Positions 27,286 to 37,180 of a stretch of DNA of 64,000 nt are shown here, in pieces. The notes beneath the pieces were generated by a model. It saw only the letters and a program-made list of their open reading frames with translations. It searched no databases and was not told the origin of the DNA. A program made the position numbers and the translations under genes. The DNA lies in NCBI GenBank assembly GCA_902536935.1, contig CACAZM010000003.1:1-64000 (forward strand), in the 5' to 3' direction. The DNA is from an uncultured Bacteroidota bacterium (lineage in GTDB: Bacteria > Bacteroidota > Bacteroidia > Flavobacteriales > Flavobacteriaceae). Within the stretch, counting starts at the first letter, position 1. The number at the start of each line of letters is the position of its first letter.

Positions 27286-29232
27286 ATGATTCAAATTCGA
27301 CTTCCAGACGGAGCAATAAAAGAAGTGAGCAAAGGGACAACTCCCCTTGATATCGCAACTTCCATCAGCGAAGGGCTCGCACGAAATGTAATGTCAGCAA
27401 GCTACAACGGAGAAGTTGTTGAAGCGACTACACCACTTCAAGTAGACGGCAGTTTAATTCTATATACATGGAATGATCCTGAAGGGAAAAAGGCATTTTG
27501 GCATTCATCTGCTCATGTACTCGCACAGGTTCTTGAAGATCATTATCCTGGAATAAAGCTCACCATCGGACCTGCTATCGAGCAAGGGTTCTACTACGAT
27601 ATTGATCCAAGTAGTCATACAGTAACCGAAAAAGATTTTGATGTCATCGAAAAACGTATGATTGAGGTGTCACGTGAGCAATATGCGTTCTCGATACGTT
27701 CTGTTTCCAAAAAAGAAGCGTTGGCGTATTATCAAAACGAAAAAAATCCATACAAGACTGAGCTCATTGAAAACCTCAGTGATGGTGATATTACCTTCTG
27801 TGACCATGCAGACTTCACAGACCTTTGTCGAGGGGGGCATCTGCCCCACACTGGCTTTATTAAAGCTGTAAAGCTCACAAATATCGCTGGTGCATATTGG
27901 CGTGGGGACGAAACCAAACCACAACTCACACGAATTTATGGGATCTCATTTCCCAAAGAAAAGCTGCTTAAAGAACACCTTCAGCTCGTCGAAGAGGCTA
28001 AAAAAAGAGATCATAGAAAGCTTGGAAGTGAAATGGATCTTTTTACTTTTTCTAAAAGAGTCGGTCAAGGTCTTCCTCTGTGGCTGCCAAAAGGTGCTGC
28101 TCTTCGCGATAGACTTGAACGTTTCTTAAAAGAAGCTCAACGAAAAGCTGGATATGAACAGGTTGTCTCTCCGCATATCGGACATAAAGAGCTTTACATG
28201 ACTTCTGGTCATTACGAAAAATATGGTTCTGATAGTTTTCAGCCAATCAAAACCCCTTCGGAAGATGAAGAGTTTTTGCTAAAACCAATGAATTGCCCGC
28301 ATCATTGTGAAATTTTTAGTGCGCGTAGTTGGAGTTACCGCGATTTACCTAAACGCTATGCTGAGTTTGGAACGGTATATCGCTACGAGCAAAGCGGTGA
28401 ACTACATGGATTGACACGGGTTAGAGGATTCACACAAGATGATGCGCATATATTTTGTACTCCTGATCAACTGGACAGTGAGTTTAAAGCTGTCATTGAC
28501 TTGGTTTTATATGTATTTAGTTCTTTGGGGTTTGCAGATTTTACCGCACAAGTATCCGTTCGAGACCCTGAAAACTCAAATAAATACATTGGAAAAGTTG
28601 AAGATTGGGAAAAAGCAGAGCAAGCCATTATCAATGCAACACAAGAAAAAGGATTAAATTATGTCATCGAAACAGGTGAGGCCGCTTTTTATGGACCCAA
28701 GCTAGATTTTATGGTAAAAGATGCCTTGGGAAGAAGTTGGCAACTGGGAACAATTCAGGTGGATTACAGCTTACCTGAGCGATTTGATCTCACATACAAA
28801 GGTAGTGATAATGCCCTTCACAGACCTGTGATGATTCATCGTGCACCCTTTGGTAGTTTGGAGCGATTTGTAGCCATCCTCATCGAACATACAGCAGGGA
28901 ACTTCCCGCTTTGGCTCACACCAGATCAAGTTAATATATTGTGCGTGAGCGAGAAATACGAAAAATACGCGAAAAAAGTTTCTCAATTATTGGAAAATAA
29001 CGAAATTCGCACCCTCGTTGACAACAGAAATGAAACCATCGGTAAGAAAATTCGTGAGTCTGAGCTTCAAAAATATCCATACATGATTATTGTTGGAGAA
29101 AAAGAAGTTTCGGAATCTGTGGTTTCGGTTCGAGAGAACGGCGGGAAAGATCACGGAGCTATGTCTCTGGATAACTTCATTCGATTGGTAGAAATGACAA
29201 TACAGAACGAAGTTCTAGAATTTAAAACATAA
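27286..29232 (+). CDS. thrS: Threonine--tRNA ligase
   Basis: The 648-residue protein has the full bacterial ThrRS layout: TGS domain (residues 1-60), the editing domain with HSSAHVLAQ and [10 protein letters not shown], a class II core with [10 protein letters not shown] and [14 protein letters not shown], and a C-terminal anticodon-binding domain. It charges tRNA-Thr and edits mischarged serine. It leads the conserved operon with infC, rpmI and rplT; the leader is short. Confidence 0.97.
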   Translation: MIQIRLPDGAIKEVSKGTTPLDIATSISEGLARNVMSASYNGEVVEATTPLQVDGSLILYTWNDPEGKKAFWHSSAHVLAQVLEDHYPGIKLTIGPAIEQGFYYDIDPSSHTVTEKDFDVIEKRMIEVSREQYAFSIRSVSKKEALAYYQNEKNPYKTELIENLSDGDITFCDHADFTDLCRGGHLPHTGFIKAVKLTNIAGAYWRGDETKPQLTRIYGISFPKEKLLKEHLQLVEEAKKRDHRKLGSEMDLFTFSKRVGQGLPLWLPKGAALRDRLERFLKEAQRKAGYEQVVSPHIGHKELYMTSGHYEKYGSDSFQPIKTPSEDEEFLLKPMNCPHHCEIFSARSWSYRDLPKRYAEFGTVYRYEQSGELHGLTRVRGFTQDDAHIFCTPDQLDSEFKAVIDLVLYVFSSLGFADFTAQVSVRDPENSNKYIGKVEDWEKAEQAIINATQEKGLNYVIETGEAAFYGPKLDFMVKDALGRSWQLGTIQVDYSLPERFDLTYKGSDNALHRPVMIHRAPFGSLERFVAILIEHTAGNFPLWLTPDQVNILCVSEKYEKYAKKVSQLLENNEIRTLVDNRNETIGKKIRESELQKYPYMIIVGEKEVSESVVSVRENGGKDHGAMSLDNFIRLVEMTIQNEVLEFKT

Positions 29233-29242
29233 ATCGCACGTT

Positions 29243-29794
29243 ATAGCCATACGAAGAAGAAGAGGCAGAGGTCCTCAACGAGTAATCAAAGAAGACCAAC
29301 ACAAGATTAATGACAAAATCTTGGCAGGTGAAGTTCGTCTTGTTGGCGAAAACATAGAAATGGGAATTTATCCTCTTGCAAAGGCGATGGGAATTGCTCG
29401 GGAACTCGAGCTGGATTTGGTAGAAATTTCACCAAATGCATCTCCCCCAGTTTGTAAGATCATTGATTACAAGAAATTTCTATACGAACAAAAAAAGCGT
29501 GAAAAAAGTTTAAAGGCCAAAGCAAGCAAAGTTGTGCTAAAAGAAATTCGTTTTGGGCCACAAACAGATGAGCACGATTATGCATTTAAGAAAAAACACG
29601 CTATTAAGTTTTTAGAAGAGGGAGCGAAACTAAAAGCATTTGTGTTTTTCAAAGGACGCTCTATTATTTTCAAGGAACAAGGACATATCTTGTTACTGCG
29701 ATTAGCTCAAGACCTTGAAGAATATGGAAAAGTTGAGCAGCTTCCAAAATTAGAAGGGAAAAGGATGATCATGTTGATGAACCCTAAAAAATAA
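29243..29794 (+). CDS. infC: Translation initiation factor IF-3, probable ATA start codon
   Basis: The 183-residue reading from ATA 29243 begins [11 protein letters not shown] and continues into the IF-3 N-domain (HKINDKI...EVRLVGEN) and C-domain ([14 protein letters not shown], then [17 protein letters not shown]). The first conventional start, TTG 29321, would delete the family's basic N-terminal tail and first strand. No ATG, GTG or TTG occurs in frame between the thrS stop and 29321. IF-3 genes commonly use rare AUU-type starts, which allows autoregulation because IF-3 rejects such codons. Confidence 0.9.
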   Translation: MAIRRRRGRGPQRVIKEDQHKINDKILAGEVRLVGENIEMGIYPLAKAMGIARELELDLVEISPNASPPVCKIIDYKKFLYEQKKREKSLKAKASKVVLKEIRFGPQTDEHDYAFKKKHAIKFLEEGAKLKAFVFFKGRSIIFKEQGHILLLRLAQDLEEYGKVEQLPKLEGKRMIMLMNPKK

Positions 29795-29806
29795 AAAACT
29801 TAAAAT

Positions 29807-30004
29807 ATGCCTAAGCAAAAAACAAAATCAAGTGCAAAAAAGCGTTTCAAGCTAACCGGAACTGGAAAAATTAAACGAAAGCACGCATTTAAAAATCACA
29901 TTTTGACAAAAAAATCAAAAAAGACAAAATTAAAATTAACGCATTCAACATTGGTGCACGATGCCGACGTTGACAATGTAAAACAACAACTTCGATTGAA
30001 GTAA
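29807..30004 (+). CDS. rpmI: 50S ribosomal protein L35
   Basis: The 65-residue basic protein has the L35 pattern ([31 protein letters not shown] region and the HILTKKS core). It lies 12 nt after infC and before rplT in the standard operon order. It is part of the large ribosomal subunit. Confidence 0.95.
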   Translation: MPKQKTKSSAKKRFKLTGTGKIKRKHAFKNHILTKKSKKTKLKLTHSTLVHDADVDNVKQQLRLK

Positions 30005-30079
30005 AAACTGGTGTATAACCCTTGGGCGGGTCATAAAGAGCAAAAACAATTTGCCACCTTCCTAAAAACAGAAAATAAA

Positions 30080-30424
30080 ATGCCGAGATCAGTAAATGCA
30101 GTAGCCTCTAGGGCCCGAAGAAAAAAGATGATGAAACACGCCAAAGGATATTTTGGGCGTCGTAAAAATGTATGGACAATTGCCAAAAATGCTGTTGAAA
30201 AAGCATGGGAATATGCATATAGAGATCGAAAAACCAAGAAAAGAAATTTTCGCTCATTGTGGATTGTTCGAATTAATGCCGCAGCCCGTTTACACGGTAT
30301 GTCTTATTCCCAATTTATGGGGAAAGTCAAGGCCAAAAACATTTTATTAAATCGAAAAGTTTTAGCCGACCTTGCAATGAACCATCCAGATGCTTTTAAA
30401 GCTGTGGTGGATAAAGTGAAGTAA
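30080..30424 (+). CDS. rplT: 50S ribosomal protein L20
   Basis: The 114-residue protein starts [19 protein letters not shown], the normal L20 N-terminus, so the ATG at 30080 is right and the open frame upstream (from 30011) is untranslated. L20 binds 23S rRNA early in 50S assembly and in several bacteria represses its own operon. The 75-nt gap from rpmI could hold such a site, but I cannot identify one. A weak hairpin terminator follows. Confidence 0.96.
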   Translation: MPRSVNAVASRARRKKMMKHAKGYFGRRKNVWTIAKNAVEKAWEYAYRDRKTKKRNFRSLWIVRINAAARLHGMSYSQFMGKVKAKNILLNRKVLADLAMNHPDAFKAVVDKVK

Positions 30425-30445
30425 TTTTTCAAAAAAAAGTTGATT

Positions 30446-30472
30446 TAAAACACTTCTGTGTGTTTTTGTTTT
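30446..30472 (+). terminator. Probable intrinsic terminator after rplT
   Basis: AAAACAC and GTGTTTT form a 7-bp stem with a short loop followed by more T, between the convergent ends of rplT and dnaB. It is AT-rich and weak; it is the only clear spacer between convergent genes in the window. Confidence 0.45.
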
Positions 30473-31988
30473 AAAACGGCACTCCATCATCGCCATCAAA
30501 AGCATCGTCTGGGTTAACGCGGGGGTTTTCAAATGAATCGTCTTGATTCCGATTGATTTTGGACTGAAATTCAACTGGAGCGTCAAAAGCATCGAGATTT
30601 TCGAATTTTCCAAGAGAAGCAACAAACTTCAAGCGAATGTTGTCCAAGCCACCGTTACGGTGTTTAGCTACAATAAACTCTGCTTGACCAGCCGATGGGG
30701 TACGCTCTTCATCATCCCACTCATCAATTTTATAGTACTCTGGGCGGTAAATAAATGAAACAATATCAGCATCTTGTTCAATTGCACCCGACTCACGAAG
30801 GTCAGAAAGTAATGGCCGCTTGCTTCCACCTCTAGTTTCTACTGCACGTGACAACTGCGATAGAGCAATGACTGGGATATCAAGCTCTTTAGCTAATGCT
30901 TTAAGATTTCGTGAAATCATCGATATTTCTTGTTCGCGATTTCCAGATTTATTTGATGTGCCTGTTGTCATTAACTGCAAGTAATCAACAACGATTAGTT
31001 TAATTCCAAATTGAGAAGACAAACGTCTTGCCTTTGCACGTAAGTCAAATATGGATAATGATGGCGTGTCATCTATAAATAAAGGTGCGCTTTCTAAAGC
31101 GGTTACCTTGACATTAAGTTGTTTCCATTCGTGGTCAGCAAGATTTCCGGTTCGCAGTTTTTCAGAGGATAGGCCAGTTTCAGAAGAAATCAAACGTGTA
31201 ATCAACTGAACAGACGACATCTCCAAAGAGAAAAAGGCAACTGGTATCGAGTGATCAACACATATGTTTCGAGCCATGGACAGAGTCAATGCTGTTTTAC
31301 CCATACCTGGTCGAGCAGCAACAATAATCAAGTCGCTTGATTGCCAACCGGAGGTCAATTTATCTAAGTCGAAAAATCCAGATGGAACTCCACTTAAACC
31401 CTCTTTGTTTGAGATTTCTTCAATTTTCTTTTTGGCTTGAATCACCAAACTTTGCGCAGTATCTGTTGATTTCTTTATATTGCCTTGACTAACATCGTAC
31501 AGCTTTGACTCCGCATCATCCAGCATGTCAAAAACATCCTTGGTATCGTCATAGGCATTCTCTATAATTTCATTTGAAATTTTAATCAGGCTTCGTTGAA
31601 TAAATTTTTGAAGAATTATACGAGAATGGTGTTCAATGTGTGCAGATGAAGATACTTTTTGAGTGAGCTGGATTAAATAAAAATCTCCTCCGATTTGTTC
31701 GAGCTTATCATTTTTTCGCAGTTGGTTGGAAACCGTTAATAAATCAATCGGATTGGAGTCTGAAAACAAATTAATAATAGCCTCAAAAATGTGCTGGTGA
31801 GCCTGCTTATAAAACGCCGCTGGGCTTAGAATATCGATCACGTTATCGACTCCTTTTTTATCAATCATCATCGCACCGAGAACAGCTTCCTCTAAATCAG
31901 TTGCTTGGGGTGGAAGTTTACCTTTTTGTAGGGAAACGATCTGCCCACTTTGACGTGATTGCTGCGTTATAGGTTTTTGTTTTTCCAC
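30471..31988 (-). CDS. dnaB: Replicative DNA helicase
   Basis: The 505-residue protein has the DnaB N-terminal domain (DLEEAVLGAMMIDKKGVD near residue 31) and RecA-like helicase core with Walker A ARPGMGKTALTLS, IVVDYLQLM and SDLRESGAIEQDADIV. It is intein-free. It unwinds DNA at the fork as a hexamer. Translation probably starts at GTG 31988. No DnaC is nearby; the DUF721 (DciA-like) protein at 45638-45937 is a candidate loader. Confidence 0.97.
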   Translation of the reverse strand: MEKQKPITQQSRQSGQIVSLQKGKLPPQATDLEEAVLGAMMIDKKGVDNVIDILSPAAFYKQAHQHIFEAIINLFSDSNPIDLLTVSNQLRKNDKLEQIGGDFYLIQLTQKVSSSAHIEHHSRIILQKFIQRSLIKISNEIIENAYDDTKDVFDMLDDAESKLYDVSQGNIKKSTDTAQSLVIQAKKKIEEISNKEGLSGVPSGFFDLDKLTSGWQSSDLIIVAARPGMGKTALTLSMARNICVDHSIPVAFFSLEMSSVQLITRLISSETGLSSEKLRTGNLADHEWKQLNVKVTALESAPLFIDDTPSLSIFDLRAKARRLSSQFGIKLIVVDYLQLMTTGTSNKSGNREQEISMISRNLKALAKELDIPVIALSQLSRAVETRGGSKRPLLSDLRESGAIEQDADIVSFIYRPEYYKIDEWDDEERTPSAGQAEFIVAKHRNGGLDNIRLKFVASLGKFENLDAFDAPVEFQSKINRNQDDSFENPRVNPDDAFDGDDGVPF

Positions 31989-32093
31989 AACATAAATTTA
32001 GGAAAACATTTCGCATCAAAGTGCGGATTCATTTCAAAAAAGATGAACGTTATGTTGTTAACAAGTTTAGATAAATGTTAATATCCCAAACAT

Positions 32094-33047
32094 TTATTCT
32101 TGAAAAACACCGATTTGAAAGAATTTCTCCTGTCGCTCAAGAATCAACTGATCAAGCGGAATATCTTTTAGCTCATTGTATGCTTTTAAGATACTTTTTC
32201 GAACTGTTGAAAAAGTTTGTGCTCGATCGCGATGAGCACCGCCTAAGGGTTCTTTTACGATTGTATCGATGATCTTTAAACGCTTCATGTCTTTAGCTGT
32301 GAGCTTCAATGCATCAGCGGCTTGTTCTTTATGTTCCCAACTGCGCCAAAGAATAGATGAGCATGACTCGGGTGAAATTACAGAGTACCAAGTGTTTTCG
32401 AGCATAAACACGCGATCTCCCACGCCGATTCCTAGTGCACCCCCTGAAGCGCCTTCCCCAATAATCACTACAATAACTTGTGTTTTCAATCGTGACATCT
32501 CCAAAATGTTTCGAGCGATTGCCTCACCCTGACCTCGTTCTTCCGCTTCAAGTCCTGGGTAAGCACCAGGGGTATCAACCAAACACAAAACAGGAATCCC
32601 AAACTTTTCGGCAGATTTCATCAAGCGAAGTGCCTTACGATATCCTTCGGGATTTGCCATTCCAAAATTGCGGTACTGCCGTGTTTTTGTGTTATATCCT
32701 TTTTGCTGACCAATAAATAAAAAACTCTGGTCACCAATTTTTCCAAATCCGCCAACCATGGCTTTATCATCTTTAACTGTACGGTCGCCATGTAATTCTA
32801 AAAAGGTCTCTCCAGAGAGTGCCTGAATATAATCCATGGTATAAGGACGCTGTGGGTGTCTCGAAAGCTGAACTCGTTGCCAAGGGGTCAAGTTTCCATA
32901 AATTTCTTTTTTGGTGGAAAAAAGCTTGTCTTCGATTTGTTGGCAAGTCGTGGTCACGTCTACGTCACTCTCATCGCCAATCACAGCACATTTTTGGAGT
33001 TGCTCTTCAAGTTCTTGAATGGGTTGTTCAAAATCCAAATATTCCAT
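32094..33047 (-). CDS. accA: Acetyl-CoA carboxylase carboxyltransferase subunit alpha
   Basis: The 317-residue protein is typical AccA: the N-terminal helical region ([12 protein letters not shown]), [13 protein letters not shown] near residue 68, [21 protein letters not shown] and [17 protein letters not shown] that form the oxyanion holes. With AccD it carries carboxyl from biotin to acetyl-CoA to give malonyl-CoA. A minus-strand -7 box (CAAATATA on the plus strand, 33070-33077) lies 22 nt before its ATG. Confidence 0.96.
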   Translation of the reverse strand: MEYLDFEQPIQELEEQLQKCAVIGDESDVDVTTTCQQIEDKLFSTKKEIYGNLTPWQRVQLSRHPQRPYTMDYIQALSGETFLELHGDRTVKDDKAMVGGFGKIGDQSFLFIGQQKGYNTKTRQYRNFGMANPEGYRKALRLMKSAEKFGIPVLCLVDTPGAYPGLEAEERGQGEAIARNILEMSRLKTQVIVVIIGEGASGGALGIGVGDRVFMLENTWYSVISPESCSSILWRSWEHKEQAADALKLTAKDMKRLKIIDTIVKEPLGGAHRDRAQTFSTVRKSILKAYNELKDIPLDQLILERQEKFFQIGVFQE

Positions 33048-33069
33048 AGCGGATTGTATTTTGCTCTAA

Positions 33070-33077
33070 CAAATATA
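33070..33077 (-). promoter_or_regulatory. Promoter -7 element of accA
   Basis: The minus strand reads TATATTTG here, an exact TAnnTTTG match 22 nt before the accA ATG at 33047. Confidence 0.5.
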
Positions 33078-33087
33078 GTATTTTGAT

Positions 33088-33981
33088 TTAGTTGTTATCG
33101 CTACTTCTTCCTTTTTTTAGCTTCAAATACCCATTCATCAAAACAGACGATAAGATCAATAGGGTCCCTATATAAAACGGCAAACTCATTTTCTCATCAG
33201 ATCCAAAAATGAGCAGCCCAAGTAAGATGCCATAAACGGGCTCCATATTGATCGCCAACATCAATGAAAAAGGACGTAAATGACGCATTACCGCTATGGA
33301 AACCACAAAAGCATAGGCGGTACAGACGATTGCTAAAATCAAAATCCAAAGCATGTCGGATTGGGTGATTGAAAACAAGCCAACAGACCATTTACCTTGA
33401 AAAAGAAGAATAACACTCATACATATTGCGCCTGTACCCAACTGGTAAACTGACATTACTCTGGCATCTGATTTGTGCACAACCTTTCCGTTGATCAGCG
33501 TAAATGCAACAGACAAAAGAACAGCAATGAAAGCAAAGAACATTCCATCAAAAAGATGGTATTCTGTTTGCATAATCATCCCCAAAGCAATAGCAACAAC
33601 CAACCCCAGTATGATTTCATTTGAGTCAAACGATCGTTTGTATACTATGGGCTCAATCAATGCGGTTACCAATGCACCTGTAGACATGACAGACAGCGTC
33701 ACAGAAACGTTAGAGACTTTGATTGCATGAAAGAAAAATACCCAATGGAGCGCGATCAAAATACCACAAACTATCATAAAGAGTAGATGTTTTTTTGAAA
33801 GACGAAATGGAATCTTGAAACACAACATAAACAAAGTCACCACAGCAGTCGCCAACATCATTCTATACCAAACCAACGACACGGCATCAATCGAAATGAG
33901 CTTTCCCAAAATAGCTGTAAATCCAAAAATGAAAACAATCCCATGGAAGTGGAGTATACTTTTGAGTTTATCGCTTAGCAT
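33088..33981 (-). CDS. EamA/DMT family transporter
   Basis: The 297-residue protein has about ten membrane segments arranged as two EamA repeats (residues 8-140 and 150-285), the second with the typical ending MEPVYGILLGLLIFGSDEKMSLPFYIGTLLIL-like region. These exporters move amino acids, nucleotide sugars or other small metabolites; the substrate is not evident. Its start overlaps the LptF/G permease gene by 14 nt, placing it in the tgt operon. Confidence 0.88.
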   Translation of the reverse strand: MLSDKLKSILHFHGIVFIFGFTAILGKLISIDAVSLVWYRMMLATAVVTLFMLCFKIPFRLSKKHLLFMIVCGILIALHWVFFFHAIKVSNVSVTLSVMSTGALVTALIEPIVYKRSFDSNEIILGLVVAIALGMIMQTEYHLFDGMFFAFIAVLLSVAFTLINGKVVHKSDARVMSVYQLGTGAICMSVILLFQGKWSVGLFSITQSDMLWILILAIVCTAYAFVVSIAVMRHLRPFSLMLAINMEPVYGILLGLLIFGSDEKMSLPFYIGTLLILSSVLMNGYLKLKKGRSSDNN

Positions 33982-35056
33982 AACGTAAAATAACTATGGA
34001 AAAGATCCCAAAAATAAGATTGGGAATCCATGCAGCTAGTGCTGCTGTATAATTGGACTTTTCAACCATAACCTCAAATATCTTGTCAAAAAAGATATAG
34101 AGAAAAGCGAGGACAACACCAAGTGCTAAATTCAGCCCAATCCCACCTCGTCTTTTAAGAGAGGCAACGGAAACTCCAATAATTGTTAAAATAAATGCAG
34201 CAACCATAATTGACAATCGTTTGTGTCGCACGAGAAGGTGGCGATTGATGAGGGGGCTTCCGCTTTCTTTTTCTTTAGCAATAAAACGGTTGAGATCAAA
34301 TAAAGTCAGGGTTTGAGCTGCATAGTTCAAGGGCGATAAGTCCTCAAATGTAAAGGGCATTAGGGTGTCTAAGCGAGATGCAGATTCAATTCTTTCATTA
34401 CCACTACTATCAATCGATCGTTTAAAATAATCCGTAAGGCGATATAGTGTGTCATCTTCAACCCATCGGATATTTCTAGCTGTTATTTTCGATGTCATTC
34501 GGTTGCCTTCAAAACGCTCATAGCTGAAATTATATCCCAATTGGCGAGTTGGATTAAACTGACTCAAATAAATAAAATCACCCTCCCCAATCTGCTTAAA
34601 AAGTTGCTGTGTTTGTCGATCTTTTTTAGAGGATTTAAAATAGGTAAACTCAAATTCTTTGATGTTTTTACTCGCTGATGGTACAATAAATTGACCCGCA
34701 ATAAAAGAGCCGATGGAAATCAGAAGAGCGGCAACTAAAAACGGGCGGAGATATCTGTTGAAAGAAATCCCTGAAGCCAACATAGCGATCACCTCAGAGT
34801 TGGAAGATAGTTTAGAGGTAAACCAGATGACGGATAGAAATAAAAATATGGGAAATAAAATAAAACCGAAATGCCAAATAAAATTGTAATAATACCATAG
34901 AATATCAGATGTTGGGACTTCATGCTGATTGAAATTATCGATTTTCTGTGACAAATCAACCAATACACTAATGGGTATGAATAGAACCAACATTGTCAAA
35001 AAAGTAACAATGTATTTGGTGATAATATATCGGTCTAATATCCTGGTATTCAACAT
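33968..35056 (-). CDS. LptF/LptG family lipopolysaccharide export permease
   Basis: The 362-residue protein starts LDRYIITKYIVTFLTML, the first helix of YjgP/YjgQ permeases, and has three more helices at the C-terminus with a periplasmic beta-jellyroll between. It belongs to the ABC exporter that extracts LPS from the inner membrane. Whether it is LptF or LptG is unclear. ATG 35056 overlaps the tgt stop by one base (TGATG), which favours it over GTG 35059. Confidence 0.9.
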   Translation of the reverse strand: MLNTRILDRYIITKYIVTFLTMLVLFIPISVLVDLSQKIDNFNQHEVPTSDILWYYYNFIWHFGFILFPIFLFLSVIWFTSKLSSNSEVIAMLASGISFNRYLRPFLVAALLISIGSFIAGQFIVPSASKNIKEFEFTYFKSSKKDRQTQQLFKQIGEGDFIYLSQFNPTRQLGYNFSYERFEGNRMTSKITARNIRWVEDDTLYRLTDYFKRSIDSSGNERIESASRLDTLMPFTFEDLSPLNYAAQTLTLFDLNRFIAKEKESGSPLINRHLLVRHKRLSIMVAAFILTIIGVSVASLKRRGGIGLNLALGVVLAFLYIFFDKIFEVMVEKSNYTAALAAWIPNLIFGIFSIVILRYAKR

Positions 35057-36186
35057 CACAGTCTGTTGTTCATTTGACGAACCATTTTATTTTTCCAGTT
35101 AGCAAAATCGTCACTAAGAATGTGATTTCTTGCTTCGCGAACCAACCACAAATAAAACCCTAAATTGTGAATACTTGCAATTTGCTTGCCCAAAAACTCA
35201 TTTGCCGCAAACAAATGACGCAAATATGCCTTTGAATAATAGGTGTCTATGGAGGTTGAGCCTTCAGCATCGATGGGAGTATGGTCATTTTGCCATTTTT
35301 TATTTTTGATATTGATCGTGCCATGAGACGTAAATAGCATCCCATTTCTTCCATTTCGAGTTGGCATGACACAATCAAACATGTCCACGCCTAGTGCGAT
35401 GTTTTCTAAGATGTTGATTGGCGTCCCCACACCCATAAGGTATCGGGGTCTGTCTTTGGGAAGTATGGAGCAGACTGCATCTGCCATCGCATACATTTCT
35501 TCTGCTGGTTCCCCAACTGAAAGACCTCCAATGGCGTTTCCGGGAGCGTTGGCATCGGAAATATATTTGGCGGATTCGACTCGCAAATCTTTGTAGGTAC
35601 TCCCTTGCACGATTGGAAACAAAGATTGCTCATGACCGTATTTTGAATCGGTATTGTTCATATGGTGAATACACCTGTCGAGCCAGCGGTGAGTCAATAC
35701 CATCGAGTCTTTTGCATAGTTGTAATCACAAGGATATGGAGGACATTCATCAAACGCCATAATGATATCTGCCCCAATCGAACGTTGGATATCAATTGCT
35801 TTTTCAGGCGTAAAGAAGTGCGAGGATCCATCGATATGTGATTTAAATCGTACCCCATCTTCTTCAATTTTTCTGTTGGCAGCAAGAGAATAGACCTGAT
35901 ACCCACCACTGTCTGTAAGCAGATTTCGATCCCAATTCATAAATTGATGAATACCACCTGCACGCTCAAGGATGTCTGTGGAAGGTCTTAAATATAAATG
36001 ATAGGTATTGGCCAAAATGATATCGGGGCTGACTTCCTCTTTCAATTCTTTTTGAAGAACTCCTTTTACAGTGGCTTGGGTGCCAACAGGCATAAAAATC
36101 GGGGTTTCGATAACGCCATGGTCAGTCGTAATGGTGCCTGCACGTGCATTAGATTCTGGATCGGTATGATGACAAACGAATTTCAC
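35056..36186 (-). CDS. tgt: Queuine tRNA-ribosyltransferase
   Basis: The 376-residue TIM-barrel enzyme has the Tgt active-site regions: PIFMPVGTQATVKGV near residue 31, LLTDSGGYQVYSL, GGLSVGEP and the nucleophile-containing MFDCVMPTRNGRNG. The zinc site near the C-terminus (TYYSKAYLRHLF...NLGFYLWLV) is recognisable. It exchanges guanine-34 of GUN-anticodon tRNAs for preQ1. It leads an operon with the LPS permease and EamA genes, the common flavobacterial order. Confidence 0.95.
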   Translation of the reverse strand: MKFVCHHTDPESNARAGTITTDHGVIETPIFMPVGTQATVKGVLQKELKEEVSPDIILANTYHLYLRPSTDILERAGGIHQFMNWDRNLLTDSGGYQVYSLAANRKIEEDGVRFKSHIDGSSHFFTPEKAIDIQRSIGADIIMAFDECPPYPCDYNYAKDSMVLTHRWLDRCIHHMNNTDSKYGHEQSLFPIVQGSTYKDLRVESAKYISDANAPGNAIGGLSVGEPAEEMYAMADAVCSILPKDRPRYLMGVGTPINILENIALGVDMFDCVMPTRNGRNGMLFTSHGTINIKNKKWQNDHTPIDAEGSTSIDTYYSKAYLRHLFAANEFLGKQIASIHNLGFYLWLVREARNHILSDDFANWKNKMVRQMNNRL

Positions 36187-36295
36187 AGCTTGTAAATATA
36201 AACATCGTAACTGAGCTAATCTTTGTTCTTAACAAAATGTTGATTGTTAACTTAAAATATTAACCAAATCACTTTTGTAAGCCCCTCTCTTGACT

Positions 36296-36303
36296 TATTT
36301 TTG
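36296..36303 (+). promoter_or_regulatory. Promoter -7 element of the transketolase operon
   Basis: TATTTTTG matches TAnnTTTG, with a TTTTG at 36273-36277 at about 18-nt spacing as -33. A 7-bp inverted repeat, TTAACAA (36229-36235) and TTGTTAA (36244-36250), lies further upstream. Confidence 0.65.
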
Positions 36304-36324
36304 CCAGCATCATTGATCAATCGG

Positions 36325-37170
36325 ATGGACACAATTCAACAACTTGAAAGAACTGTACAGCAAGTACGAAGGGACATCTTGAGAATGGTGCATAAAGTAA
36401 ATTCTGGACACCCCGGGGGTTCGCTTGGCTGTGCTGAATTCTTTGTGGTTCTGTATAAGGAAATCATGGAATACAATACCAATTTTTCAATGGATGGCAT
36501 TGGTGAAGACCTATTCTTTCTTTCCAATGGCCACATCTCACCGGTTTACTACAGCGTTCTTGCACGAAGCGGTTTTTTTCCTGTCAAAGAACTCAAGACA
36601 TTTCGATTGTTGGACTCTCGTTTGCAGGGTCACCCGACCACACACGAAAAGCTACCTGGAGTCCGAATTGCCTCTGGGTCTTTGGGACAGGGAATGTCGG
36701 TGGCGCTTGGTGCGGCAGCAGCAAAAGCACTTAACAGTGACGGTCGCTTAATCTACAGTTTACACGGCGACGGAGAATTGCAGGAAGGACAGAATTGGGA
36801 AGCCATTTTGTATGCTGGATCAAAACGAGTTGATAATATCATTGCAACAATCGATGTAAATGGTAAGCAAATCGATGGGAGCACAGATGATGTGCTACAC
36901 ATGGGCGATCTACAAGAAAAGTTTGAGGCCTTTGGCTGGAAAGTCATTTCGATTAAAAATGGAAATGATATTGCTTCGGTTATCGTCGGATTGAAAAAGG
37001 CGAAAAGCGAAACAAATAAGGGAAAACCAATCTGTGTACTCCTTCACACCGAAATGGGAAATGGCGTTGATTTTATGATGCATACTCATGCATGGCATGG
37101 CAAAGCACCAAATGATGATCAACTTGCTCAAGCCCTTGAACAAAACCCTGAAACTCTTGGAGATTACTGA
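36325..37170 (+). CDS. Transketolase, N-terminal subunit
   Basis: The 281-residue protein is the thiamine-diphosphate-binding half of a split transketolase, with HPGGSLGCAEFFVVLY near residue 31 and the GDGELQEGQNWEA motif that binds Mg-ThDP. ATG 36325 follows a good promoter; an upstream in-frame TTG is in or before the -7 box. The C-terminal half follows 10 nt later. Together they run the pentose phosphate pathway. Confidence 0.93.
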   Translation: MDTIQQLERTVQQVRRDILRMVHKVNSGHPGGSLGCAEFFVVLYKEIMEYNTNFSMDGIGEDLFFLSNGHISPVYYSVLARSGFFPVKELKTFRLLDSRLQGHPTTHEKLPGVRIASGSLGQGMSVALGAAAAKALNSDGRLIYSLHGDGELQEGQNWEAILYAGSKRVDNIIATIDVNGKQIDGSTDDVLHMGDLQEKFEAFGWKVISIKNGNDIASVIVGLKKAKSETNKGKPICVLLHTEMGNGVDFMMHTHAWHGKAPNDDQLAQALEQNPETLGDY

Positions 37171-37180
37171 TTTGATACAT

